DNA of 64,000 bases, from positions 1,612,001-1,676,000 of the forward strand of contig NZ_BJOU01000001.1 in the NCBI RefSeq assembly GCF_009932435.1, read 5' to 3'. This stretch comes from Gordonia crocea. GTDB lineage: Bacteria; Actinomycetota; Actinomycetes; Mycobacteriales; Mycobacteriaceae. The stretch's first letter is position 1, and each line of letters begins with the position of its first letter. Shown here piece by piece: positions 27,786-35,918 of this stretch. Position numbers and translations under genes: made by a program. The notes under the pieces were generated by a model that made no database searches, was not told the origin of the DNA, and saw nothing but the letters and a program-made list of their open reading frames with translations.

Positions 27786-28385
27786 TCACGACTGGTCGAG
27801 ATCGGCGACGATCGCGGTCAACTCGTCGGTGTCGGGCCCGGGAGCGGCCACGAAGGCCGCCGCACGGTAGTACCGGAGCTCCTGGATCGACTCGCGGATG
27901 TCAGCCAGGGCCCGGTGTGCGAGGCCCTTGGCCGGCTGGCCGAAGTAGATCTTCGGATACCAGCGGCGGCAGAGCTCTTTGATCGAGCTGACGTCGACCA
28001 TCCGGTAGTGCAGGTACTCGTTGAGCCGGGGCATGTCACGGGCGATGAAGGCGCGGTCGGTGGCGATCGAGTTCCCCGCCAGCGGTGCCTGTCCCGACGA
28101 GTTGATGTGGCCGCGGATGTATGCCAAGACCTGATCCTCGGCTTCGGCGAGGGTCACCGTGGACGCGCGGACCTCGTCGGTCAGGCCGGAGGCCGCATGC
28201 ATCTTGGTGACGACGTCGGGCATGTTCGCCAAGGCCTCGTCGTCGGCGTGGATCACGATGTCCAAGCCGTCGCCGAGGATGTTGAGGTCGCCGTCGGTCA
28301 CCAAGACGGCGATCTCGATCAGTTTGTCCGCGGCCGAGTCCAGGCCGGTCATTTCGCAGTCGATCCACACCAGTTTGTCTTGCAC
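27786..28385 (-). CDS. orn: Oligoribonuclease
   Basis: A 199-residue 3'-5' exoribonuclease of the DEDDh family that degrades two- to five-base RNA remnants and pGpG-type dinucleotides. Motifs: WIDCEMTGL near residue 7 (the first D and E), [10 protein letters not shown], and HRALADI at about 165-172 with the catalytic His and Asp. GTG 28385 starts the homology directly ([10 protein letters not shown]). TAGGGT at 28393-28398 ends seven bases upstream, as for a leaderless message, and overlaps the cmrA stop codon. The orn-cmrA order is conserved in mycobacteria. Confidence 0.95.
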   Translation of the reverse strand: MQDKLVWIDCEMTGLDSAADKLIEIAVLVTDGDLNILGDGLDIVIHADDEALANMPDVVTKMHAASGLTDEVRASTVTLAEAEDQVLAYIRGHINSSGQAPLAGNSIATDRAFIARDMPRLNEYLHYRMVDVSSIKELCRRWYPKIYFGQPAKGLAHRALADIRESIQELRYYRAAAFVAAPGPDTDELTAIVADLDQS

Positions 28386-28395
28386 CGGACCAACC

Positions 28396-29199
28396 CTAGT
28401 CGCCGAGCTTGCGGTAGAAGGCGCCGACGATCGGCGCGGTGATTTTGCGCGGCGAGTATCCGCCGGCCACCGACATGGCTTTGGACAGCGCACCGGGAAC
28501 CACGCGCATCTTGTTGCGCAACAGTGCATCCACGCTCATCGTGGCGACTTTTGCCGAGTCATGCCACAGGAAGTCGGGCACGTTCGCGTCGACGGTGCTC
28601 GCCTCTTCGGCGGTCGGGGTGTGCGTGCGCACCGGCCCCGGCGCCAAGAGGGTCACGTGGACGCCGGCGTCGGCGACCTCGACCCGCAGCGACTCGCTGA
28701 AGGTGTTGACGAAGGCCTTGCTGGCCGCATAGGTGGCGTTGTTGGGGATCGGCATGTTGCCGGCCGCCGAGCCGACCATCAGGATGCCGCCCGCCCGCCG
28801 CGCCACCATCTGGGGCAGGACGGCCAGCGTCAGGTCGTGGACCGCGTTGACGTTGAGCCGGACCTGCGCCCGCTCGTACTCGGGATCGAGGTCGACGAGC
28901 GGCCCGAAGGTGGCCACCCCGGCGTTGTTGACCAGGATGGAGATCTCCCGCCCGGCCAACTCGCCGCAGAGCACGGTGACCGCCGTCGGGTCGGAGAGGT
29001 CGATGGCCCGGATCTCGACCGGCACCCCGTGCTCGGCGCGCAGTTGCGCAGCGAGATCCTCGAGGATCTCGCCGCGCCGGGCGACGAGGATGAGGCCGTG
29101 GCCGCGCGCGGCCAGATCGCGCGCGAACCCCATGCCGATTCCCGACGATGCGCCGGTGACAACGGCTCTGGCCTGCGCTGACGGATGTGGGATTCCCAT
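28396..29199 (-). CDS. cmrA: SDR family reductase, CmrA-type mycolate reductase
   Basis: A 267-residue short-chain dehydrogenase/reductase. It has the NADPH-binding [10 protein letters not shown] at residues 15-24, NNAG near 91, and the catalytic Ser/Tyr/Lys set (GSAAG, then YAASKAFV). By position next to orn and by length it matches CmrA, which reduces the 3-oxo group of newly condensed mycolate precursors; that functional link rests on synteny and is inference. ATG 29199 is chosen; TACCAT at 29207-29212 lies seven bases upstream. It sits between orn and the dienoyl-CoA reductase, all on the minus strand. Confidence 0.85.
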   Translation of the reverse strand: MGIPHPSAQARAVVTGASSGIGMGFARDLAARGHGLILVARRGEILEDLAAQLRAEHGVPVEIRAIDLSDPTAVTVLCGELAGREISILVNNAGVATFGPLVDLDPEYERAQVRLNVNAVHDLTLAVLPQMVARRAGGILMVGSAAGNMPIPNNATYAASKAFVNTFSESLRVEVADAGVHVTLLAPGPVRTHTPTAEEASTVDANVPDFLWHDSAKVATMSVDALLRNKMRVVPGALSKAMSVAGGYSPRKITAPIVGAFYRKLGD

Positions 29200-29206
29200 A
29201 GCCCCA

Positions 29207-29212
29207 ATGGTA
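29207..29212 (-). promoter_or_regulatory. Putative -10 element of leaderless cmrA transcript
   Basis: TACCAT on the minus strand ends seven bases before the cmrA ATG, with no ribosome site in between. It lies just upstream of the dienoyl-CoA reductase stop at 29214. Confidence 0.5.
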
Positions 29213-29213
29213 G

Positions 29214-31313
29214 TCAGGGCAGCGAGGCGGCCACCTCGGTGCCCTGCCGGATGGCCCGCTTCGCGTCGAGCTCACCGGCCTCGTCGGCGCCGCCGATCAC
29301 GTGGGTGGTCACCCCGGCGACGGTCAACGGGTCGATGAGTTCGCGGACCGACTCCTGGCCGGCGCACACCACGACGTTGTCGACCTCGAGGATCCGTTTG
29401 CCGGTCTCGTTGCCCTCCTTGTCGTGAAGCGTGATGTGCAGCCCGGCGTCGTCGATCAAATCGTAGGTCGCGCCGGAGATCTGCTCGACGCCCTTCATCT
29501 TGACCGCAGCGCGGTGCACCCAACCGGTGGTCTTGCCCAGCGACTTGCCCTGGCGTCCGGGTTTGCGCTGCACCATGTAGACCTCGCGCACCGGGGGCAG
29601 CGGACGCGGCTTGGTGACGAAGCCGGGGATCGACAGGTCTTCGCTGACGCCCCACTCCTGTTCCCACTCCTTGAGGTTGAGGGTGGGCGACTCGTCGACG
29701 GTCAGGAACTCGGTGACGTCGAAACCGATACCGCCGGCGCCGATGACGGCGACCCGCTTGCCGATCTCGCGGCGCCCGAGCACGGCGTCGGCGTAGGACA
29801 TCACCATGGGGTGGTCGATGCCGGGGATGTTGGGGATGCGCGGTACGACGCCGGTCGCGATGACCACGTCGTCGAACTTCGCCTGCTCGCCGGAGAAGCC
29901 GCTCGCGCTGCCGTCGAGGATCTCCTCGGCGCTCACCCGCTTGCCCAGGTGCACCCGGACGTTGTTGATCTCGAGTTGGCGCCGGTAGTAGCGGATCGTC
30001 TCGTTGAACTCTTCCTTGCCCGGGATGCGCGCGGCGATGGCGAACTGACCGCCGATCGCCTCGCCGCCCTCGAAGAGTTCGACACGGTGGCCGCGCTGGG
30101 CCGCCGAGACGGCCGCGGCGAGTCCGGCGGGGCCGGCGCCGATGACCGCGACGTGGCGGGCCAGGCGGGTGGCGCCGAGCGTCAGCGTGGTCTCGCGGCC
30201 GGCCCGGGGATTGAGCAGGCACGAGACCTTCTTGCCGACGAAGGCGTGGTCGAGGCAGGCCTGGTTGCACCCGATGCAGGTGTTGATCTCGTCGGCGCGC
30301 CCGTCGCGGGCCTTGTTCGCCCAGTCCGGGTCGGCCAGCAGGGGGCGGGCCATCGACACCGCGTCGACGCGGCCGCGCTCGAGGATCTCCTCGGCGAACT
30401 CCGGGGTGTTGATGCGGTTGGAAGCGATCAGCGGGATGGTCACCTCGTCGCGCAGCCGCTCGGTGAACTTCACGAAGGCGCCGCGGGGGACGGAGGTGAC
30501 GATGGTCGGGACGCCCGCCTCGTGCCAGCCGATGTCGGTGTTGATGGCGTCGACGCCGTACTCCTGGGCCTTGCGCGCCATGAGTGCGATTTCGTCCCAG
30601 GTCTGGCCGTTCTTCACGAAGTCGGCGATGGACTGCCGCAGGATGATCGGGAAGGCCGGCGAGACCTGCTTGCGCACCTCTTTGATGATCTCGACGAGGA
30701 AGCGCTGCCGGTTCTCGGTGGTGCCGCCCCACTTGTCGGTGCGGTCGTTGGTGTGCGGGCAGAGGAACTGGTTGATGAGGTAGCCCTCGCCGCCCATGAG
30801 TTCGACTGCGTCGTATCCGGCCTTCTCGGCCAGCTTCGCGGCCTGGCCGAAGGTCCGGATGACGTGCCAGATGATCTGCTCGGTCATCTTCAGGTGCTTG
30901 AACGGGTGGATCGGGGAGGGCTCGGAGCCGGCGGCCACCTTGAACGGGTTGTAGCCGTACCGGCCCGCGTGGATGAGCTGCATGGCGATCAGCCCGCCGG
31001 CCTCGTGGACGGTCTTGGTGACCTTGCGGTGGCGCGCCACGTCGAGTTGGTTGGTCATCTTGCCGCCGAGGGTGACCAGCTGGCCGGTCCGGCTGGTGGC
31101 GAATCCGCCGGTGATGATCAGTCCGGCGCCGCCGCGCGCGCGTTCGGCGTAGTAGGCGGCCAGCTTGTCGGTGTCCCAGACCCGATCCTCGAGGCCGGTG
31201 TGCATGGAGCCCATCACGATGCGGTTGGGCATGGTGAGGCCGTTGATGGTCAGCGGCTCGAACAGGTGCGGGTAGTGCGGGTTGGGAGCGACCGGAACGG
31301 TAGGAGAAGCCAC
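29214..31313 (-). CDS. fadH: NADPH-dependent 2,4-dienoyl-CoA reductase
   Basis: A 699-residue old-yellow-enzyme family protein that reduces 2,4-dienoyl-CoA during oxidation of polyunsaturated fatty acids. The N-terminal FMN barrel (residues 15-340) contains GGEGYLINQFLCPHTNDRTD and SMARPLLADPDW. The iron-sulfur segment has CIGC-NQAC and a later Cys in VSCLLNPRAG (about 345-370), and the FAD/NADPH domains follow with GAGPAGLAAA and GAGGIGFDV. Length matches FadH (about 670-700). GTG 31313 has an AGGATCT site just upstream. padR lies upstream on the same strand only 55 bases away. Confidence 0.93.
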   Translation of the reverse strand: MASPTVPVAPNPHYPHLFEPLTINGLTMPNRIVMGSMHTGLEDRVWDTDKLAAYYAERARGGAGLIITGGFATSRTGQLVTLGGKMTNQLDVARHRKVTKTVHEAGGLIAMQLIHAGRYGYNPFKVAAGSEPSPIHPFKHLKMTEQIIWHVIRTFGQAAKLAEKAGYDAVELMGGEGYLINQFLCPHTNDRTDKWGGTTENRQRFLVEIIKEVRKQVSPAFPIILRQSIADFVKNGQTWDEIALMARKAQEYGVDAINTDIGWHEAGVPTIVTSVPRGAFVKFTERLRDEVTIPLIASNRINTPEFAEEILERGRVDAVSMARPLLADPDWANKARDGRADEINTCIGCNQACLDHAFVGKKVSCLLNPRAGRETTLTLGATRLARHVAVIGAGPAGLAAAVSAAQRGHRVELFEGGEAIGGQFAIAARIPGKEEFNETIRYYRRQLEINNVRVHLGKRVSAEEILDGSASGFSGEQAKFDDVVIATGVVPRIPNIPGIDHPMVMSYADAVLGRREIGKRVAVIGAGGIGFDVTEFLTVDESPTLNLKEWEQEWGVSEDLSIPGFVTKPRPLPPVREVYMVQRKPGRQGKSLGKTTGWVHRAAVKMKGVEQISGATYDLIDDAGLHITLHDKEGNETGKRILEVDNVVVCAGQESVRELIDPLTVAGVTTHVIGGADEAGELDAKRAIRQGTEVAASLP

Positions 31314-31368
31314 GGGAGATCCTTTTCGATGGGTTGGGCTGGCTCGGCTGATCGGGCTGATTGCCGGG

Positions 31369-31917
31369 CTAGTGTTCTTTCAGTTCTTTGCCGAGGCCGG
31401 CGATGACCTCGTCGCACCATTCGACGACTCCGGTGGCGGCGCGGATCCCGCCGCGCAAGACCAGGTACTGGTGCAGCTTGCGGCCGGTGAGGGAGTCCGG
31501 GTCGGGATAGTCCCGCGCCGCGGAGGAGCGATAGAAGTCGAGCAGGTGCTGGTTGTTGGTGCGGTATTGCTCGAGCTCGAGAATGATCGATGCGAGGTCG
31601 CCGTGTTCGGCTCCTCGGATCTTGACGCCCAGCTCGTTGCGCAGCGGGGTCACCGGGGTGGGGGTCGATACCCACTTGGCCAGCGCCTCGCGGCCGTCGT
31701 CGGAGAGTTGGTAGACCTTCTTGTCCGGGCGGCCGTCTTGGGCCACCGGCTCGAAGTCGACCAAGCCGTCGACGTGGAGCTTCTTCAGGGTGCGATAGAC
31801 CTGCTGGTGCGTTGCGGACCAGAAGTGGCCGATCGACCGGTCGAATTGCCGCGCGATCTCATAGCCGGTGCCCGGCCGTTCGGCCAGGGAAACCATGATC
31901 GCGTGCTCAAGCGCCAT
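31369..31917 (-). CDS. PadR family transcriptional regulator
   Basis: A 182-residue regulator with the PadR winged helix at residues 1-80 (MALEHAIMVSLAERPGTGYEIARQF, then HQQVYRTLKKLHVDGLV and a DGRPDKKVYQLSDDG wing) and a C-terminal helical dimerisation domain typical of PadR subfamily 2. ATG 31917 starts the domain exactly. An eight-base inverted repeat at 31945-31966 lies 28 bases upstream and is a probable autoregulatory operator. fadH follows on the same strand, so PadR may control it too; the ligand is unknown. Confidence 0.9.
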   Translation of the reverse strand: MALEHAIMVSLAERPGTGYEIARQFDRSIGHFWSATHQQVYRTLKKLHVDGLVDFEPVAQDGRPDKKVYQLSDDGREALAKWVSTPTPVTPLRNELGVKIRGAEHGDLASIILELEQYRTNNQHLLDFYRSSAARDYPDPDSLTGRKLHQYLVLRGGIRAATGVVEWCDEVIAGLGKELKEH

Positions 31918-31944
31918 ACGCGCACAGTAGCAGTGCGCGTTGTT

Positions 31945-31966
31945 GCTATGCAACTATGTGCATAGC
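31945..31966. promoter_or_regulatory. Inverted repeat, putative PadR operator
   Basis: GCTATGCA-ACTATG-TGCATAGC is a perfect palindrome with eight-base arms. It contains ATGCA/TGCAT half-sites resembling the ATGT-N8-ACAT operators of PadR proteins, lies 28 bases before padR, and covers the stop codon of the upstream sirtuin gene at 31954-31956. Confidence 0.65.
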
Positions 31967-32840
31967 GCGGTGAGGGCGGCCGCGGTGACCGGCAAGACCT
32001 CCTCGCAACGGTGGTCGATCTTGAGCTCGGCGACCCCGTCGCCGCGGGTCGCGCCGCGGTTGACGATGGCGACCGGTTTTCGGTGTTTGGCGGCGTATCG
32101 GACGAACCGCAGTCCCGACATCACGGTGAGCGAGCTGCCGGCCACCAGCAGGGCGTCGGCCTCGTCGACCAGGGCAAAGGCCCGGGCGACGACGGTCTTG
32201 GCCACCGATTCGCCGAAGTAGACGATGTCGGGCTTGAGGATCCCGCCGCAGCGGGGACAGTCGACCATGGTGAAGGACTCGGTGTCGGCGAGGTCGGCGT
32301 CGGCGTCGGGGCCACCTCGATTGCGCCCCGCCCGGCGACGCGGGTGGCGAACCCCGGATTCGCCGCGTCGAGGGATCGGTGTAGCGCGTGGCGGGACAAT
32401 CGGTGCCCGCAGCCGAGGCAGATCACCCGGCCGTAGGAACCGTGGAGGTCGAGGACGCGCCGCGACCCGGCCTTGAGGTGGAGCATGTCGACGTTCTGCG
32501 TCACCACTCCGGTGAGGTGGCCGGACCGTTCAAGGTCGACGAGGGCCCGGTGCGCGGCGTTGGGGCGCGCGGCGTCCATGTGCTGCCACCCGAGGTGGTT
32601 GCGTGCCCAATAGTGGCGCCGGAAGTCCGGGGATCCGAGGAACATCTGAATGGTCATCGGGGTCCGCGGCGGTGACCCCGGGCTGCGGTAGTCGGGGATC
32701 CCCGACGGCGTCGAGAGGCCGGCGCCGGTGAGGGCGAGTGTGCGCCGGCCGTCGAGGAAGGCGGCGAGCTGCGCGGCCCGCCCGACGGGGTCGGGGTCGG
32801 GGTCAGTCGGCTCGGCCGGTTCCCACGCTGCCTGGCGCAT
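31954..32840 (-). pseudogene. NAD-dependent protein deacetylase (sirtuin), frameshifted
   Basis: Two frames together make one Sir2-family deacylase of about 295 residues. The first part from ATG 32840 has the NAD-binding TGAGLSTPSGIPDYR, TQNVDMLHLKAGS, the catalytic His in LDLHGSYG and the zinc pair CLGC. The other half (CPRCGG zinc pair, YFGE, AGSSLTVMSG, AIVNRG) lies in another frame to the stop at 31954. The junction is a run of four G at 32308-32311 (C on the coding strand); five would restore the frame through GAIEVAPDADADL. All catalytic residues are kept, so this is a recent mutation or a sequencing error. It follows the PLDc_N gene by one base. Confidence 0.85.
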
Positions 32841-32841
32841 C

Positions 32842-33207
32842 TCAGTCCGCGTCGGGTTCCTTGCGCTCCAGGTCCCCGCGCTGCTCAAGACCCTTGCGCC
32901 GTTGTTCTTCGGCGCGGCGCCGGACCTGCTCCAGGAATTCCCGGTCGGCGTCGGGGTCGGTGGCCACGTGTCGGCCGGGGCGGTCGTACTCGGGGAAGGC
33001 CGTCGACTGCGGGTCCCGGTGTGGGACGTCGTCGATGGCGGGCCGGCCCATGGCGATCCAGGCGATCGCACCGACCAGCGGAATGATGACGACGAGGATC
33101 ACCCAGGCGATCTTGGGAAGGCCGCGCACCAACGACTCGTCGGTTCGGATGACGTCGATCAGCGTGAGCACCATGACGGCCAGCGTGAAGAGTCCCAGAT
33201 ACGGCAT
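32842..33207 (-). CDS. PLDc_N (phospholipase D nuclease N-terminal-like) membrane protein
   Basis: A 121-residue membrane protein with two hydrophobic helices (residues 2-21 and 32-53) in the PLDc_N pattern, here LPKIAWVILVVIIPLVGAIAWI, followed by a soluble, charged tail with a coiled-coil-like Arg/Glu segment near 88-115. The domain is otherwise found at the N-terminus of cardiolipin synthases, but no phospholipase domain follows. ATG 33207 has TAGATT six bases upstream (33214-33219), consistent with a leaderless message. The sirtuin follows with one base between. Function unknown. Confidence 0.85.
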   Translation of the reverse strand: MPYLGLFTLAVMVLTLIDVIRTDESLVRGLPKIAWVILVVIIPLVGAIAWIAMGRPAIDDVPHRDPQSTAFPEYDRPGRHVATDPDADREFLEQVRRRAEEQRRKGLEQRGDLERKEPDAD

Positions 33208-33241
33208 GTGTGGAATCTATCAGCGGGGCTACCCTCACCTC
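33208..33241. promoter_or_regulatory. 34-base divergent promoter region with two back-to-back -10 elements
   Basis: TAGATT (minus, 33214-33219) and TACCCT (plus, 33230-33235) each end six bases before the start codon of the flanking gene. Both messages would be leaderless, and each -35 region would lie over the opposite promoter or coding sequence. Confidence 0.45.
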
Positions 33242-33865
33242 ATGTCGAATCCCCCGCAACGCCGCACGCCCGAGGGGCTCAAACGCCTCATCGCCTTCTC
33301 CGACGGCGTCGTCGCGATCGCGCTGACATTGCTGGTGTTGCCGTTGGCCGACCTGGCCAGTGAGCTGCGTGCCCAACCGACCTTTATCGATGCGATGAAC
33401 CAACACAGCGATGCGCTGCTCGGCTTCTTCATCAGTTTCGCGGTGATCTGGGTGTTGTGGCGCAACCACCACGAGATCATGGAGAACTTCCAGGGGTACA
33501 ACGCCACGATGTTCAACGTCCATTTTTTGTGGCTGTTGTCCATCGTCGTTCTCCCGTTGGCCACGGCACTGATCTCCAATGATCGGGTGTCGTGGGCCGA
33601 TGCCTTCTACATCGTCGTGCTCGGGTTCGCGATCGGGTCGCTCATCGTGATCTCGCGACAGGGGCTGCGCCATCCCGATTTGGTCGTCCACGACGATGCG
33701 GTCCGGCGGAGTCTGGCCGGCTGGTCGGGCGTCGGCACGATCATCGCGCTGATCGTCGCGCTGGTCGTCACGATCGTCTGGCCGTCGCTGGGCAGCCTGC
33801 CGTTGCTCCTGCTGGTGGTTCCGGGACCGCTCAGCGCGATCCTCACTCGGGCCCGAGGCGAATAG
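33242..33865 (+). CDS. TMEM175-family potassium channel-like membrane protein
   Basis: A 207-residue integral membrane protein with about six hydrophobic segments. The first helix carries the family signature FSDGVVAIALTLLVL with the FSDGV pore-lining motif, and WRNHHEI after the second or third helix is also typical. Bacterial TMEM175 proteins form tetrameric potassium channels. ATG 33242 is chosen because homology starts there and TACCCT at 33230-33235 ends six bases upstream. It diverges from the PLDc_N gene with only 34 bases between start codons. Confidence 0.88.
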   Translation: MSNPPQRRTPEGLKRLIAFSDGVVAIALTLLVLPLADLASELRAQPTFIDAMNQHSDALLGFFISFAVIWVLWRNHHEIMENFQGYNATMFNVHFLWLLSIVVLPLATALISNDRVSWADAFYIVVLGFAIGSLIVISRQGLRHPDLVVHDDAVRRSLAGWSGVGTIIALIVALVVTIVWPSLGSLPLLLLVVPGPLSAILTRARGE

Positions 33866-33877
33866 TCGACGGGGATG

Positions 33878-33913
33878 AGGGCCCAGTCGGCGAGAAACAG
33901 GGCCCAGTCGGCG
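33878..33913. repeat. Two-copy direct repeat, 15-base unit at 21-base period
   Basis: AGGGCCCAGTCGGCG occurs at 33878-33892 and again at 33899-33913, between the converging TMEM175-type and membrane protein genes. The second copy ends at the stop codon of the minus-strand gene. Confidence 0.85.
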
Positions 33914-34372
33914 TTATTCGTGGAGGAGCAGGGCGGTCGCGGCGGTGATCAGGGCGATCACCTTGATCAGCTCGAAGGCGACGTAGTAGTAGTGCGCGGT
34001 GCTCCGCTTGTCCTCGGCCTTCGTGCCGTCGCCGGCGAGGACCTCGTTGGACCGCCGCGTCAACGCCGGGCGGACACCGATCACCTGGACGGCGAGGCAG
34101 GCGATGGCGACGACGACGCCGATCCAGATCGCCGCGGAATAGGTCTCGTCGGCGCGGGCCATGAGGATGACCGCGATGACCGCGACGACGCCGAGGAGCC
34201 CCTCGACGGAGTTGAGTGCGCGGAACACCTTGCGGCCGATTCCGAGGCCGATGGCGAGGGTGACGCCGGGAGCGGTGAACTTCAGCGGGGCCTCGATGAA
34301 CGAGATCGCCACCACCATGCCCAACCAGATCAGTACCGCCGCAACGGCCAGACCCGCCCCGAACGTGCTCAT
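33914..34372 (-). CDS. Four-helix membrane protein, unknown (DUF4149-like)
   Basis: A 152-residue protein with four hydrophobic segments near residues 3-25, 55-72, 78-100 and 130-148. The first helix region WLGMVVAISFIEAPLKF resembles the W-x-G...F-I-x-x-P pattern of DUF4149/TMEM205-like proteins, but the match is from memory and weak. ATG 34372 is chosen because AGGAGGT lies about nine bases upstream; a GTG two codons earlier is possible. It lies between the TMEM175-type gene (convergent) and moaE (upstream, same strand, 102-base gap). No function can be given. Confidence 0.75.
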   Translation of the reverse strand: MSTFGAGLAVAAVLIWLGMVVAISFIEAPLKFTAPGVTLAIGLGIGRKVFRALNSVEGLLGVVAVIAVILMARADETYSAAIWIGVVVAIACLAVQVIGVRPALTRRSNEVLAGDGTKAEDKRSTAHYYYVAFELIKVIALITAATALLLHE

Positions 34373-34474
34373 GCGCACCTACCTCCTACATCTCGTCGTA
34401 CTTCCAAACCTAGTGGCCCCGGACCGGCGGCAGCACCCGGACCAAAGTCCCTTGGCCCCCGCCGTCCCCGACGA

Positions 34475-34906
34475 TCAGCAGGTCGGCGTCTGCCACTCGG
34501 AACGGCCGTCGGCGTAGGTCTCGAACTTCCAGATCGGGACCGTGGCCTTGATCTCGTCGATGACCGCGGCGCACACCGAGAAGGCCTCGGCGCGGTGCGG
34601 TGCGGCCACCGCGACGACGACGGCGATCTCGCCGATCGCCAGGTCGCCGACCCGGTGCTGGGCGGCCACGCGGATCTCGCCCGACCGGTAACGCGCGCAG
34701 ACCCGGTCGAGGAACTCCGCGGCGCGCGGATGCGCCTCGTAGCGAAGCGCGGTCACCGGCCGATCGTCGTGGTGGTCGCGCACCGTTCCGGTGAAGGTGA
34801 CCAGGGCGCCGTCGGCGTCGGTGCGCACGGCGGACTCGCAGTCCCGCGGGTCCACCGCCGCGTCGACGATGGCGGCCAGGGGGACCCCTGACTGGGGACT
34901 AGTCAT
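34475..34906 (-). CDS. moaE: Molybdopterin synthase catalytic subunit
   Basis: A 143-residue protein that, with MoaD, transfers sulfur to precursor Z (cPMP) to form molybdopterin. Features: FTGTVRDHHDDRPV near residue 40, YEAHP, HRVGDLAIGE, and IKATVPIWKFE with the two catalytic lysines near residues 119 and 126. Length fits the family (about 140-150). The start overlaps the 3' end of the moaC-mogA fusion by eight bases, so it is the last gene of a moeA-moaCB-moaE operon. Confidence 0.94.
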   Translation of the reverse strand: MTSPQSGVPLAAIVDAAVDPRDCESAVRTDADGALVTFTGTVRDHHDDRPVTALRYEAHPRAAEFLDRVCARYRSGEIRVAAQHRVGDLAIGEIAVVVAVAAPHRAEAFSVCAAVIDEIKATVPIWKFETYADGRSEWQTPTC

Positions 34907-35918
34907 GCCCGCCGCCGCCGGCCAGGTGGAACAGGTGGACGATCAGCGGGTCGAGGACCTTGATCCCGTCGCGCACACCGCCCCGCGACCCGGGCAGGTT
35001 GACCACCAGGGTGCGTCCGGCGAAACCCGCGAGGCCGCGGCTGAGGGAGGAGTACGGCGTCGACGACCGGCCCGTCTCCCGCAGTGCCTCGGCGATTCCC
35101 GGGAGCGTCGTCGTCAGGTGTGGTGCGGTGGCCTCGGGGGTGTGGTCGTCCGACGTCGGTCCGGTGCCCCCGGTCGTGATGAGCAGTGACGGCCGGTCGG
35201 CGAGGGCGGCGGTCACCGCGGCGGTGATGTCGGCGTCGGCGACGATGACCGGCTCGGCCACGTCGAATCCGTGCTGCGACAACCACTCTCGCAGGATCGG
35301 TCCGGTGGCGTCGGTGCGTTCGCCGGCGGCGATCCGGGTGGAGGACACGATGATCCGCGCCCGTCGGCCCGGATGGATGTCGACGATGCCGGCCGCCGGT
35401 GCCGCGGGTTCGGCGGAGTCATGCGGTTCGCCGTCGCGGGTCCAGTCGCCGCTGCGGCCACCCGTCTTGCGCTGCAGCGCGACGTCGGTCATCGTCGCCG
35501 CGGGATCGACGGCCTTGACCATGTCGTGCAGCGTCAGCCCGGCGACGGTGACGGCGGTCAGCGCCTCCATCTCGACGCCGGTCTTCCCGGTGGTCACCGC
35601 GGTCGCGGTGACGGTGACGGCATCGGTGCCGGGCGCGAACTCCACGTCGACGGAGTCCAACGGCAGTGGGTGGCACAGCGGGATCAGTTCGGCGGTCCGC
35701 TTGGCCCCCATGATCGCCGCAATCCGGGCGACGGCCAGGACGTCGCCCTTGCGGTGGCCGCCCGAGCCGATCAGGGCGATGACCTCGGGGGTGGTGCGGA
35801 AGACCCCGCGCGCACGAGCCTCGCGCCGGGTGACCGCCTTCTCCGAGACGTCCACCATGTGTGCGGCACCCGCCGCATCGAGGTGGGTGAGCCGGGGGGT
35901 TACGTCGTCAGCGGCCAT
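34899..35918 (-). CDS. moaCB: Bifunctional MoaC-MogA/MoaB fusion, molybdenum cofactor synthesis
   Basis: A 339-residue fusion. Residues 1-155 are MoaC, which completes cPMP formation from the MoaA product: MVDVSEKAVTRREA, GDVLAVARIAAIMGAKRT, IPLCHPLPL, and TGKTGVEMEALTAV with KAVDPA. After a short linker (155-180) residues 185-339 are a MoaB/MogA molybdopterin adenylyltransferase with TTGGTGPTSDDHTPEAT and VNLPGSRGGVRDG. Such fusions are known in actinobacteria. The start overlaps the moeA end by 19 bases and the end overlaps moaE by eight, so the three are translationally coupled. Confidence 0.93.
   Translation of the reverse strand: MAADDVTPRLTHLDAAGAAHMVDVSEKAVTRREARARGVFRTTPEVIALIGSGGHRKGDVLAVARIAAIMGAKRTAELIPLCHPLPLDSVDVEFAPGTDAVTVTATAVTTGKTGVEMEALTAVTVAGLTLHDMVKAVDPAATMTDVALQRKTGGRSGDWTRDGEPHDSAEPAAPAAGIVDIHPGRRARIIVSSTRIAAGERTDATGPILREWLSQHGFDVAEPVIVADADITAAVTAALADRPSLLITTGGTGPTSDDHTPEATAPHLTTTLPGIAEALRETGRSSTPYSSLSRGLAGFAGRTLVVNLPGSRGGVRDGIKVLDPLIVHLFHLAGGGGHD

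Noticed and set aside
29301..31406. A 701-codon plus-strand open frame over the dienoyl-CoA reductase
   Set aside because: Composition of a GC shadow (Val/Asp/Gly/Leu rich) with no domain; the opposite strand is a clear FadH.
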